NCBI RefSeq assembly: GCF_007556815.1
Contig: NZ_CP041743.1
Coordinates: forward strand, 1,178,001 to 1,242,000
Source: Paraburkholderia megapolitana
GTDB lineage: Bacteria > Pseudomonadota > Gammaproteobacteria > Burkholderiales > Burkholderiaceae
Reading direction: 5' to 3'
DNA: 64,000 nucleotides
Part shown: positions 54,185-62,319 of the stretch, one piece after another
Layout of the letters: each line of letters begins with the position of its first letter
Position numbering within the stretch: position 1 is the stretch's first letter
Notes under the pieces: model-generated
What the model was told of the DNA's origin: nothing
Seen by the model: the letters and a program-made list of their open reading frames with translations, nothing else
Database searches by the model: none
Translations under genes and position numbers: made by a program

Positions 54185-54871
54185 ATGAGAGTTTGTATTC
54201 TTGATAGCGACATCCAGATCCTCGATATGATCAGCCGCGTCCTGGAAGGCGCGGGTCATGTCTGCCACCAGTTTACTGAAGGCCGCATGCTGATCAAGCA
54301 CCTCCAGCGGCAATCGCTCGATCTTGTGATACTCGAATGGAATCTGCCCGACATTTCAGGCGGCGAGGTACTGAGCTGGGTTCGCAAGCATCTACCGCCT
54401 GGCGTCCTGGTGATGTTTCTGACCAACCGGCGGCGCGATACCGATATCGTGTCCATCTTCAACGGCGGTGCGGACGACTGCGTGGCCAAGCCAGTGTCTC
54501 CGAGCGTGCTGGCGGCGCGTATCGAATCGCTACTGCGTCGCAAACACACAACTGCGTCTGTTGCGGATTCCGTCTCGTACGGCCCTTACACGTTCCACGG
54601 CGGCGGCACGGTCACGATGAACGACAACGTGTTGCCGTTGACACGCAAGGAGCGCGATCTCGCATTGATGCTGTTCCAGCATGTTAACCAGCCGGTGTCG
54701 CGTGACCATCTGCTCGAGGTGGTGTGGAAGTCGGACGTGCGATTCGAGTCGAGAACGGTCGACACGCACATTTCCGTATTGAGAAAAAAGATGCAGCTGC
54801 ATCCGGGCACAGGATTCAGGATCACGACGATCTATGGATACGGCTACCGTCTTGAAGCGGTCGGCACGTAG
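54185..54871 (+). CDS. Atypical OmpR-type response regulator (Glu in place of phospho-Asp)
   Basis: This 228-residue protein is a paralogue of the regulator at 33172-33900 and aligns with it without gaps through the receiver domain. The phosphoacceptor position 51 is Glu (LVILEWNLPD) where the paralogue has Asp. The metal-pocket residue at position 8 is Ser instead of Asp. Lys in VAKPVSP is kept. The winged-helix domain is intact (VWKSDVRFESRTVDTHISVLRKKMQ, IYGYGYRLEAV). This indicates a phosphorylation-independent, possibly constitutively active-like regulator. The ATG at 54185 opens the receiver; the upstream frame is noncoding. Confidence 0.88.
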   Translation: MRVCILDSDIQILDMISRVLEGAGHVCHQFTEGRMLIKHLQRQSLDLVILEWNLPDISGGEVLSWVRKHLPPGVLVMFLTNRRRDTDIVSIFNGGADDCVAKPVSPSVLAARIESLLRRKHTTASVADSVSYGPYTFHGGGTVTMNDNVLPLTRKERDLALMLFQHVNQPVSRDHLLEVVWKSDVRFESRTVDTHISVLRKKMQLHPGTGFRITTIYGYGYRLEAVGT

Positions 54872-55346
54872 GGCGCTTGAGCATATCGCAGCCAGGGTCG
54901 TACCGATGTGTCCGGATCATTCGTCCCAGAGGCGAACACGTGCGCCTACTGATGGCAATGCCGTGGTCCGTTCGCTCTCGCTGCTAGGCGGACGCTCCTG
55001 CGCTTGCCGGTCCAGCGTTGAAGCGGGTGCCGCCATCCGGCTGCCCGCATACATCGCGCTCTCTGCGCGACGCTCGCCGAGCTGTGACGCTGTCTTAAAC
55101 CGCGCATGCTTTTTCATAGGCACCCGTCAGGTCGGTCGCCGTGTGTGCGCATGATCGACGTCAGGGCGACGTAGGAGCACACAGCGTGGAATCGAGTCTA
55201 GCCTGGTCGCCAGTGGCAGACCTTTAACTATTGTCAAAACCCCGCAAATTGAGTTGTGCCAAACCAGGTAATTAAATAATGTCCTGATCGAAGTGATCGG
55301 CCGGCCCCATAACAGGCTGCGGTCGTACTCGGCACAAGCACTACAA
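54872..55346. other. Gene-poor interval between two regulators
   Basis: This 475-nt interval holds no convincing coding sequence. The first 270 nt are GC-rich with only short shadow frames. About 55200-55290 is AT-rich and probably contains the promoter of the sigma-54 activator gene. I saw no clear GG-N10-GC sigma-54 promoter here. Confidence 0.4.
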
Positions 55347-56747
55347 ATGCAAACCACGAGACACACCCTGGTCCTCACAGCCGGGCAATCGTCCGGATGG
55401 GTGCGCGACCTCGGGTGTCAGGCGTGGTCGATTGCCACGGCGTTGCCCACGCACGAACTGAGACGCACGCTGGATGCGAACGTCCTGACGTGCGTTGTCG
55501 TCGACTTCACGCACGGCTTCAATAGCGATGCACATGCGGCGCTTGAACGGCTGCTCGCGTTGCCGAACGTCGGGGCCGTCGGCCTCGTCGCTGCGGGCCA
55601 GCTCGAAGACCCGCTGGTGCGCCACCTCGCAGTCGACCACTGCCTCGATGTGCTTTCAACACCCGCTTCGCCGGCACAGCTGACGCTGTCGATTGCCTAT
55701 GCGTTCGATATGCTCGAGTCGCGTATGCACGAGCGCGATATCGACGGCAACCTGCTGCTGCGCGCGGGGCTCAAGGGCGGTCACCAGGTGCATGCGGAAG
55801 GCAGCATGATCGGTTCATGCGAAGCGATGGTCGCGCTGTTCCGCTCGATCCGTAAGGTGGCGAGGACCGATGCGCCCGTGTTTATTTCGGGCGAATCCGG
55901 TACTGGCAAAGAGCTGACAGCGCACGAAATCCACGAGCGCTCGGCGCGCCGCGACCGGCCGTTTGTCGTGATCAATTGCGGCGCGATTCCGCCGCATCTG
56001 CTGCAATCGGAGCTGTTTGGATACGAGCGCGGTGCGTTCACCGGTGCGAACCAGCGCAAGATCGGCCGCGTCGAAGCGGCCACGGGCGGTACGCTGTTTC
56101 TCGACGAGATCGGCGATCTGCCGTTCGAAAGCCAGGCGAGCCTGCTGCGTTTCCTGCAGGAGAAGAAGCTTGAGCGGATCGGTGGGAATCAGTTGCACGA
56201 TATCGACGTGCGGATCATCGCGGCGACGCACATCGACATGCCGGCTGCTATCGAAAGCGGTCGCTTCCGGGCCGATCTGTTTCATCGTCTGTGCGTGCTG
56301 CGCATCGACGAGCCGCCGCTGCGCGCACGCGGTACGGATATTGAGTTGCTCGCGCGACGCATGCTTGATCGCTACCGTTCGGATTCGCAGCGCACGGTGC
56401 GCGGTTTCGCGCCGGACGCGATTGCCGCGCTCTATACCTACCCGTGGCCGGGTAATGTTCGCGAGCTGATCAATCGGGTGCGGCGCGCGATCGTCATGTC
56501 GGAGCGGCCGTTCATCACGGCGGACGATCTCGATCTCGGCGACTATGCGGATCGCAGTACGGTGTCGCTTGCCGAAGCGCGCGAAGAAGCGGATCGCGAC
56601 GTGATCCAGATGGCGCTGCTGAGAAATCGCGGCAGCCTGAGCAAGGCAGCAATCGATCTGAGGATTTCACGCGTCACGCTAACGCGATTGCTGCGCGCGC
56701 GAGGGATGAGTGCCGCGAACTTCAGGTCGTCGCGCAGCGCGCGTTGA
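55347..56747 (+). CDS. Sigma-54-dependent activator with VpsR-like N-terminus
   Basis: This 466-residue protein has an N-terminal receiver-like or VpsR-type domain without a clear phospho-Asp (about 1-140). An AAA+ domain follows with Walker A GESGTGKE, the sigma-54-contacting GAFTGA loop, Walker B-like GGTLFLDEIGDL and an arginine-finger region FRADLFHRLCVL. A Fis-type HTH (GSLSKAAIDLRISRVTLTRLLRARGM) ends it. An intact GAFTGA means it can activate sigma-54 RNA polymerase. VpsR-type relatives respond to cyclic-di-GMP and control biofilm matrix. The ATG at 55347 is chosen; a GTG at 55293 is possible. It closes the adhesin locus. Confidence 0.85.
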   Translation: MQTTRHTLVLTAGQSSGWVRDLGCQAWSIATALPTHELRRTLDANVLTCVVVDFTHGFNSDAHAALERLLALPNVGAVGLVAAGQLEDPLVRHLAVDHCLDVLSTPASPAQLTLSIAYAFDMLESRMHERDIDGNLLLRAGLKGGHQVHAEGSMIGSCEAMVALFRSIRKVARTDAPVFISGESGTGKELTAHEIHERSARRDRPFVVINCGAIPPHLLQSELFGYERGAFTGANQRKIGRVEAATGGTLFLDEIGDLPFESQASLLRFLQEKKLERIGGNQLHDIDVRIIAATHIDMPAAIESGRFRADLFHRLCVLRIDEPPLRARGTDIELLARRMLDRYRSDSQRTVRGFAPDAIAALYTYPWPGNVRELINRVRRAIVMSERPFITADDLDLGDYADRSTVSLAEAREEADRDVIQMALLRNRGSLSKAAIDLRISRVTLTRLLRARGMSAANFRSSRSAR

Positions 56748-56785
56748 CCGTTGGCACGGCGACAAAAGGTGCGGAGAGCGGGCGC

Positions 56786-57190
56786 CTAGCGGCGCGCTGG
56801 CCAGTCGACGGTGAGCGTTTCCAGAGGCCGGGCCTGTACGACCATTCTGCGGCTGCGCAAACCGTAGTCGGCGCAGATCGCGTCGGAGCCGAACAGCTCA
56901 GTGGCGATGACGGACAGCACACCGTTCTCGTGCCAGCGCTGAAAATGGCGATGGCAGGTTTGATGCACCGGGTACGTGTTGGGCAGCGCGCTCCACGGCT
57001 TGCGATGATGGAGCACCCAGAAGATACCGTTGACGACCTGACGGATATCCGCATGCGGGCGGCCACGACGCGGCGCGCTCGTCTTCATTTCCGGCAGCAG
57101 CTGCGCGACGCGCAACCACTCGTCTTCCGTGAGTTCGCGGAACGGCTTTTCGGGCAGCGTAGGGCTCAGTAGTAATGGATTCGACGACAT
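56786..57190 (-). CDS. Stand-alone DUF4096 / IS5-type transposase N-terminal domain protein
   Basis: This 134-residue protein contains the DUF4096 helix-rich domain found at the N-terminus of IS5-group transposases: LTEDEWLRVAQLLPE, GRPHADIRQVVNGIFWVLHHRKPWSALPNTYPVHQTCHRHFQRWHENG. The DDE catalytic domain does not follow; instead there is a short unrelated tail. I saw no flanking inverted repeats or target duplication. It is either an insertion-sequence fragment or a domesticated DNA-binding protein. It is convergent with the sigma-54 activator, 38 nt apart. Confidence 0.7.
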   Translation of the reverse strand: MSSNPLLLSPTLPEKPFRELTEDEWLRVAQLLPEMKTSAPRRGRPHADIRQVVNGIFWVLHHRKPWSALPNTYPVHQTCHRHFQRWHENGVLSVIATELFGSDAICADYGLRSRRMVVQARPLETLTVDWPARR

Positions 57191-57356
57191 TCGCAGGCTG
57201 AAAAAGGCAGACGGAAAAACGCGCTCCAAACCGGCGGCGTGAGTGCGAAGGAATTGAATGCCGAGGCTCACGGTGAAGCGCACGACATGCGGTTCTAGGC
57301 TACCGCGAATGCCTGCGAGCAACTGTTAACGATTGACAAATACGCGCTAGCTCGCA

Positions 57357-58256
57357 TTAGTCCGTCGCACTCAATGCCTCTTTCAGCTTCACGAGAAACC
57401 GCTCGACGATAGCCGGCAGACGACGATCCTTCATCGTCGTCAACTGCATCTGGCGTTGCTGCAGCAACGGCTCGTCGATGTCCTTCGCGAGCAGCGATGC
57501 ATCATTACGCATACCGCGTAGCGCAATGCGGCTGCCCAGTGTGATGACGCCGGTCAGTGCGGCAAAGTGATGCATCGCGCTGGAGTTATTGCCGGTCAGC
57601 AGCGGTTCGAGATGTCGGCCGCGCGCCGAGCAACACCAGTCGAGCAACTGACGCACCGTCGTACCGCGTTCGAGCACCGCGACCGGGTGCGCAAGCAGAT
57701 CGTCGAGCGTGAGCCGGTCTTTGTGCGCGAGAGGATGCGTAGGGGGAAGCAGTGCGCAGACCGGAGCGCTCTGCGTGAATTCAACGCTGACCGCCGTCGA
57801 TGTCGCCGTCGAGAAACCAAGGCCAAGATCGACATCGCCGATCTCCACCCAATGCTCGACCTGGGCCGGTGTGCCCGAGCGTAGGACGAAGCGGGTCAGC
57901 GGGTGCTCGACATGGAACGCGGCGAGTACCGACGGCAGGAAATAGCGCGTGAAGCCCTCGGTGCAACCGACGCGCACGATACCTCCGCCGAGCGCGTGCG
58001 CCGCGGAAATATCGGCGAGCACGGCGTCCGCGTCCATCAGCGCGCGCCGCGCATGTTGGGCGAGCAACTCGCCCGATTCGGTTAGCACCATGCCGCGCGG
58101 CAGACGCTCGAAGAGCGGAGTGCCGACTTCCTGTTCGAGCTTGGCGATCTGCCGGCTGAGTGCCGACACCGCGACGTGCAGATTCTCCGATGCCGCGGCC
58201 AGCGAGCCCGTGCGGGCGACTTCGACGAAATAGCGCAACGCGATGCCGTGCAGCAT
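57357..58256 (-). CDS. LysR-type regulator, divergent to the M20 peptidase operon
   Basis: This 299-residue protein has an N-terminal HTH (YFVEVARTGSLAAASENLHVAVSALSRQIAKLEQEVGTPLFERLPRG) and a LysR substrate-binding domain with GGIVRVGCTEGFTRYFLPSVLAAFH. The 121-nt gap to the divergent M20 gene should hold shared promoters. It probably controls import and hydrolysis of the peptide or acyl-amino-acid substrate of the two downstream genes. The effector is unknown. Confidence 0.88.
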   Translation of the reverse strand: MLHGIALRYFVEVARTGSLAAASENLHVAVSALSRQIAKLEQEVGTPLFERLPRGMVLTESGELLAQHARRALMDADAVLADISAAHALGGGIVRVGCTEGFTRYFLPSVLAAFHVEHPLTRFVLRSGTPAQVEHWVEIGDVDLGLGFSTATSTAVSVEFTQSAPVCALLPPTHPLAHKDRLTLDDLLAHPVAVLERGTTVRQLLDWCCSARGRHLEPLLTGNNSSAMHHFAALTGVITLGSRIALRGMRNDASLLAKDIDEPLLQQRQMQLTTMKDRRLPAIVERFLVKLKEALSATD

Positions 58257-58377
58257 GGAGTCCCCCGTCTGTGCGTTGCCGTTTCGGCAATGCTATCCGC
58301 AAAGATTGAAATTGTGGCGAATTATTGGCCTTCCTAGACTGCTTCGCAACCCTGCAACCAGGCTGGAGAAGCGCACT

Positions 58378-59841
58378 GTGACCACAAGCCAGAACACCCG
58401 CACAGCAGCAGTCGATGCGGCTTTTCGCACGTTCGATTCGGGCGCCTTGCTCGAACAACTGGCGCGCCGCGTTGCGTGCCGGACCGAGAGTCAGAATCCA
58501 TCGCGGGCGGAGACGCTGCACGCGTATCTGACCGACGAGATCGCGCCTGCGCTTCAGCAACTCGGCTTCACGAGCCGGGTCGTGACGAACCCCGAACCGC
58601 ACGGCGGCCCACTGCTGATCGCCGAACGCCATGAAGGCGCCGAACTGCCCACGGTCCTCACCTACGGCCACGGCGACGTCGTGCGCGGCTACGACGACCA
58701 GTGGCGCGCCGGACTTAAACCATGGGACATCGTCGTCGAGGGCGACCGCTGGTACGGCCGCGGCACCGCCGACAACAAAGGCCAGCACTCGATCAACTTC
58801 GCCGCACTCGCCGCCGTGCTGGACGCACGCGGTGGCCGGCTCGGCTACAACGTAAAGGTGCTCTTCGAAACCGGCGAGGAAGTCAGCTCGCCGGGTCTGT
58901 ATGCGGTCTGCGAAGCGAACAAGACCGCGCTTGCCGCCGATCTATTCCTCGCCAGCGACGGCCCACGCGTGTCCGCCGAACGCCCGACGCTGTTTCTCGG
59001 TTCGCGCGGCGCGGTGTTGTTCGAGCTGTCGGTCGATCTGCGCGACGGCGGCCATCATTCGGGCAACTGGGGCGGCGTGTTGCGCAATCCGGCGGTGGTG
59101 CTTGCGCACGCGATCGCGAGTCTTGTCGATCGTCATGGGCGCATCGCGGTGGAAGGGCTGCGGCCGCCGCCCGTTTCTTCGGCAGTACGCCGCGCGCTTG
59201 CCGATATCGAACTCGGCCGCGACGAGCAGTCGCCGGCGATCGACCCGACGTGGGGCGAACCGGGGCTGACGCCGACCGAGCGTGTGATTGCGTGGAATGC
59301 GCTCGAGGTGCTCGCGTTCAAGTCGGGCAATGCGGATGCGCCGGTCAACGCGATACCGCCGTCAGCGAAAGCGGTGTGCCAGTTGCGCTTTGTCGTCGGC
59401 ACGGATTGGGAGCGGACCGCGCACCATCTCGAGACGCACTTCGCGCGGCATGGCTTCGACGAGGTTCGCGTGAAGGTGTCGACGGGCAGTGCCGCGACGC
59501 GGCTCGATCTCGAGGACCCGTGGGTGAACTGGGCGCTCGCTTCGATGCGCGCGACCACCGGCAAGGAACCGGCGCTGTTGCCGAATCTCGGCGGCACCGT
59601 GCCGAACGATGCGTTTGCCGGCACGCTGAACCTGCCTACGTTGTGGGTGCCGCATTCGTATCCCGCGTGCTCGCAGCATGCGCCGAACGAGCATCTGCTT
59701 GGCTCGGTCGCACGCGAAGCGCTCGGTGTGATGGCCGGGTTGTGGTGGGATCTCGGCGATTCGGCGGCGAGCGTCGTGGCGGCGCGCGCGGCGATGAGTG
59801 CATCGGCGAGCGCACCAACAAGCGCAGCATCGCGCGAATAG
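58378..59841 (+). CDS. M20-family metallopeptidase
   Basis: This is a 487-residue dizinc hydrolase. Zinc and catalytic motifs are in order: LTYGHGDVV (His, Asp), YGRGTADNKGQHSINFAAL (bridging Asp), LFETGEEVSSPGL (general-base Glu-Glu), and a late His in YPACSQHAPNEH. The lid domain includes GGHHSGNWGG. Family activities include dipeptidase, carboxypeptidase and aminoacylase. The start is the GTG at 58378 with GGAGAA 8 nt upstream; the frame is open to 58243 but crosses the divergent promoter. There is no signal peptide, so it is cytosolic. The transporter gene follows after 8 nt. Confidence 0.88.
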   Translation: MTTSQNTRTAAVDAAFRTFDSGALLEQLARRVACRTESQNPSRAETLHAYLTDEIAPALQQLGFTSRVVTNPEPHGGPLLIAERHEGAELPTVLTYGHGDVVRGYDDQWRAGLKPWDIVVEGDRWYGRGTADNKGQHSINFAALAAVLDARGGRLGYNVKVLFETGEEVSSPGLYAVCEANKTALAADLFLASDGPRVSAERPTLFLGSRGAVLFELSVDLRDGGHHSGNWGGVLRNPAVVLAHAIASLVDRHGRIAVEGLRPPPVSSAVRRALADIELGRDEQSPAIDPTWGEPGLTPTERVIAWNALEVLAFKSGNADAPVNAIPPSAKAVCQLRFVVGTDWERTAHHLETHFARHGFDEVRVKVSTGSAATRLDLEDPWVNWALASMRATTGKEPALLPNLGGTVPNDAFAGTLNLPTLWVPHSYPACSQHAPNEHLLGSVAREALGVMAGLWWDLGDSAASVVAARAAMSASASAPTSAASRE

Positions 59842-59849
59842 GCGGCATC

Positions 59850-61199
59850 ATGCAAAAGCAACCCCTCAGCCTGACGAAGATCGTGCTTGCGACCTCGGTC
59901 GGCAATGCGCTCGAATGGTTCGACATCGCGATCTACGGCTTCTTCGCCGTCTATATCGCGAAGCACTTCTTCCCGACGGCCAACGACACTGCGTCGATGC
60001 TGCTCACGTTCGGCTCATTCGGCGCGTCATATCTGGTGCGACCGCTTGGGGGCATGGTGCTCGGCGCGTATGCGGACCAGCGCGGACGCAAGGCCGCGCT
60101 CGTGCTGAGCGTCACGCTGATGATGGCCGGCACCGCGATCATCGCGGTGATTCCGACCTACGCGACGATCGGTCTTGCGGCGCCGCTCGGTGTGTTCGCC
60201 GCGCGGTTGATTCAGGGGTTTTCGGCGGGCGGGGAATTCGGTGCATCGACGGCGATGTTGATCGAACATGCGCCACATCGGCGCGGTTTTATCGCGAGCT
60301 GGCAGTTCGCGACGCAGGGTTGCGCGATCCTGCTCGCGTCCGGCTGGGGCTACGTGCTCGCGAAACTGCTGTCGCCATCCGAACTGGATGCGTGGGGCTG
60401 GCGTGTGCCGTTCTTCTTCGGCTTGCTGATCGGGCCGGTCGGGTTGTATCTGCGGCGCTTTCTCGAAGACGCGCCGGATTTCAGCGAAGCAACGCGTACC
60501 GCAACGCCGGTACGCGACGTGTTCACGACGCAAAAGTGGATGCTGCTCGCAGCGATCGGCGCGCTGACGGTATCGACGTCGATGAACTATCTGCTGCAAT
60601 ACGTGCCGACTTTCACGATTCGCGAACTGCATCTCGACACATCGACCGGTTTTGCTGCGAGTACCTTCGCCGGTCTCGTGCTCACCGTCGTCACGCCGCT
60701 TGCCGGCCATCTGTCCGATCGCATTGGTCGGTTGAAGCAGATGGCGGTCACCGCGGTGCTGTGTCTCGTCACGGCGTATCCGGCGTTTTCGTATGCGGTC
60801 GGCCATGTGTCGGTCGTCTCGTTGTTCGTGCTGGTCGGCTGGCTCGCGCTGCTCAAATCGATCTATTTCGGCGCGCTGCCGGCATTGATGGCCGAACTGT
60901 TTCCGGTCGCGACGCGCGCGACGGGCATGTCGATCGGCTACAACATCGGCGTCACGGTTTTCGGCGGCTTTACGCCGATGATCACCGTGTGGCTGCTGAG
61001 CGCCACCGGCAATCGCAGTGCGCCAGGCTTTTACCTGATGTTCACGGCCACTGTGAGCCTTGTTGCGCTCGCGGGTGTGGCGCGCAGTCAATCGCGGCGC
61101 GTCGGCAACATGCGCGGCGGCGCGTCCGCTGCGTTTCGCACGGATCACACCGCGGAGGCTGGCATTGTTGCCGACACGCAAGGGGGCGCCGCGAGGTAG
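59850..61199 (+). CDS. MFS transporter, metabolite:H+ symporter (MHS) type
   Basis: This 449-residue, 12-segment transporter has the MHS signatures GNALEWFDIAIYGFFAVYIAKHFFP at the start and YADQRGRKAAL between segments 2 and 3. GFSAGGEFGASTAMLIEHAPHRRGFIASWQ and HLSDRIGRLKQ follow. Relatives import citrate, proline/betaine, shikimate or ketoglutarate. The ATG at 59850 is 8 nt after the M20 stop; the long frame open upstream through the peptidase is a shadow. It presumably imports the M20 substrate. The C-terminus has a 35-residue hydrophilic tail. Confidence 0.88.
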   Translation: MQKQPLSLTKIVLATSVGNALEWFDIAIYGFFAVYIAKHFFPTANDTASMLLTFGSFGASYLVRPLGGMVLGAYADQRGRKAALVLSVTLMMAGTAIIAVIPTYATIGLAAPLGVFAARLIQGFSAGGEFGASTAMLIEHAPHRRGFIASWQFATQGCAILLASGWGYVLAKLLSPSELDAWGWRVPFFFGLLIGPVGLYLRRFLEDAPDFSEATRTATPVRDVFTTQKWMLLAAIGALTVSTSMNYLLQYVPTFTIRELHLDTSTGFAASTFAGLVLTVVTPLAGHLSDRIGRLKQMAVTAVLCLVTAYPAFSYAVGHVSVVSLFVLVGWLALLKSIYFGALPALMAELFPVATRATGMSIGYNIGVTVFGGFTPMITVWLLSATGNRSAPGFYLMFTATVSLVALAGVARSQSRRVGNMRGGASAAFRTDHTAEAGIVADTQGGAAR

Positions 61200-61209
61200 G
61201 GCTTCCGGA

Positions 61210-61270
61210 TTCGGATTTGTCGACACCGTTTCGTAAGTGTGCCGCGCGAACGTGGCGTTCTGGATAGAGT
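61210..61270 (+). promoter_or_regulatory. hrpII-box-like promoter (TTCG-N16-TTCG plus TANNNT)
   Basis: TTCG at 61210-61213 and TTCG at 61230-61233 are separated by exactly 16 bases. TAGAGT at 61265-61270 follows after 31 bases, matching the YANNNT -10 element expected 30-32 bases downstream in HrpB-regulated Ralstonia promoters (from memory). The start codon of the next gene is at 61353, about 80 nt further. This is the element used by AraC-type HrpB/HrpX regulators to drive type III secretion effectors. Confidence 0.55.
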
Positions 61271-61352
61271 GCCACGAGGCATCTGGACACAATGCTGCAC
61301 AGATGCGGGTGAATCTGGACACATTGCCGTACCTCTTACGAATGGTGAACTC

Positions 61353-62186
61353 ATGCGTATCGATCCCTCGTCGCCTAACGACGCTCGAAGTCAGTCGCCG
61401 GTTACCACACATGCCGGAGAACCCACGCGCGAGCCCGCGTCTGAAACGCCTCAGGCGGGCGGCGCAGGGATCAACGGGTTGCGTGATCTGCGTTCGTCCG
61501 GCTCGTCAAACAAGAGTGGTGGCAATGTCGGGTCGCGGGTGAAGGACTTCTTCAATCCCAGGCGCGCGGTCGTTCGTGACATGCGCATGTCGACGCTGAT
61601 GAATTGCGCCGAGACATATGACGGCGGGATCGGGAACGCGGCGAAAAAGGAAATAGCGAAGCGTGCCGCGCGCGCAGACGGCGCGCAGCGCGGAGATGGT
61701 GGCGCAGAAATGGCTGGCAAAGCGACGCCAGGCGCTCCACTTCAGGAGCCTGCCACGTCAAAGATGTCTGCCCTGTCTGCGAAATTGAATCCGTTCGCAT
61801 CGAAAGGATCATCTTCGAGCGAACCCATTAGCAAGATGTCAGACGCTGACTACAACGCCTTGCTGGACCTCGGTCGCGCCTATAAAGAAAACCCGACCGG
61901 GATGAAGCCGCAGTCCCGCATCACGTTTCTTCTGGTTGGGTGTCGCTACGCGTCAAAGGAGGCGCGAATCGACGAAGCGCTCACCGAGATCGAAAGCGTG
62001 TTGCCGGATCTCGTCCGAAATCCGCCCACGCGACCAGAACTGGACACGCTCCGCGCCAGAGCAGCTTCGATCAAACCGAATCTGAAGAGCGAAGGAGCGA
62101 AAAACAAGCTGAAGGAAATGCTCCGTCAGATTGACGGGTGCATGAGCTCGGCCGCACCGGCTCGCACGGGCTCCGCTTGGGATTGA
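61353..62186 (+). CDS. Orphan protein, candidate type III secretion effector
   Basis: This 277-residue protein has no signal peptide or membrane segment. Its first 60 residues are Ser/Pro/Thr/Ala/Gly-rich (MRIDPSSPNDARSQSPVTTH and onward) and poor in Leu and hydrophobics, as in type III secretion signals. The body has GSRVKDFFNPRRAVVRDMRMSTLMNCAETYDGGIGNAAKKEIAKRAARADG, a low-complexity linker, then a helical C-terminal domain (DADYNALLDLGRAYKENPTGMKPQSRITFLLVGCRYASKEARIDEALTEIESVLP). No enzyme motif is recognised. A hrpII-type box lies 120 bp upstream. The ATG at 61353 is preceded only by a weak ribosome site. Confidence 0.65.
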   Translation: MRIDPSSPNDARSQSPVTTHAGEPTREPASETPQAGGAGINGLRDLRSSGSSNKSGGNVGSRVKDFFNPRRAVVRDMRMSTLMNCAETYDGGIGNAAKKEIAKRAARADGAQRGDGGAEMAGKATPGAPLQEPATSKMSALSAKLNPFASKGSSSSEPISKMSDADYNALLDLGRAYKENPTGMKPQSRITFLLVGCRYASKEARIDEALTEIESVLPDLVRNPPTRPELDTLRARAASIKPNLKSEGAKNKLKEMLRQIDGCMSSAAPARTGSAWD

Positions 62187-62319
62187 TGCAGATTGCGTGA
62201 TATCGAGTGGACAGTCCGGTTGCTTCAGATTTGCCGCCATTTCTTCGTATGAATACCAGCGACCATAGGTCGACATTCATATGATCGGGGTGTGCCACTT
62301 TCCGACCCCGAGGAGCGTT

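Noticed and set aside
55200..55346. Possible sigma-54 promoter before the sigma-54 activator
   Set aside because: I looked for GG-N10-GC with TGGC/TTGC-type halves; the nearest GGCAC element has no GC doublet at the required spacing.
58722..59849. Upstream part of the 825-codon frame ending in the MHS transporter
   Set aside because: It is a shadow of the M20 peptidase gene; the transporter has its own start at 59850 and a canonical N-terminus.
60027..61412. 461-residue frame antisense to the MHS transporter
   Set aside because: Arg/Gln/His-rich shadow translation typical of the reverse strand of GC-rich genes; the plus-strand transporter is unambiguous.
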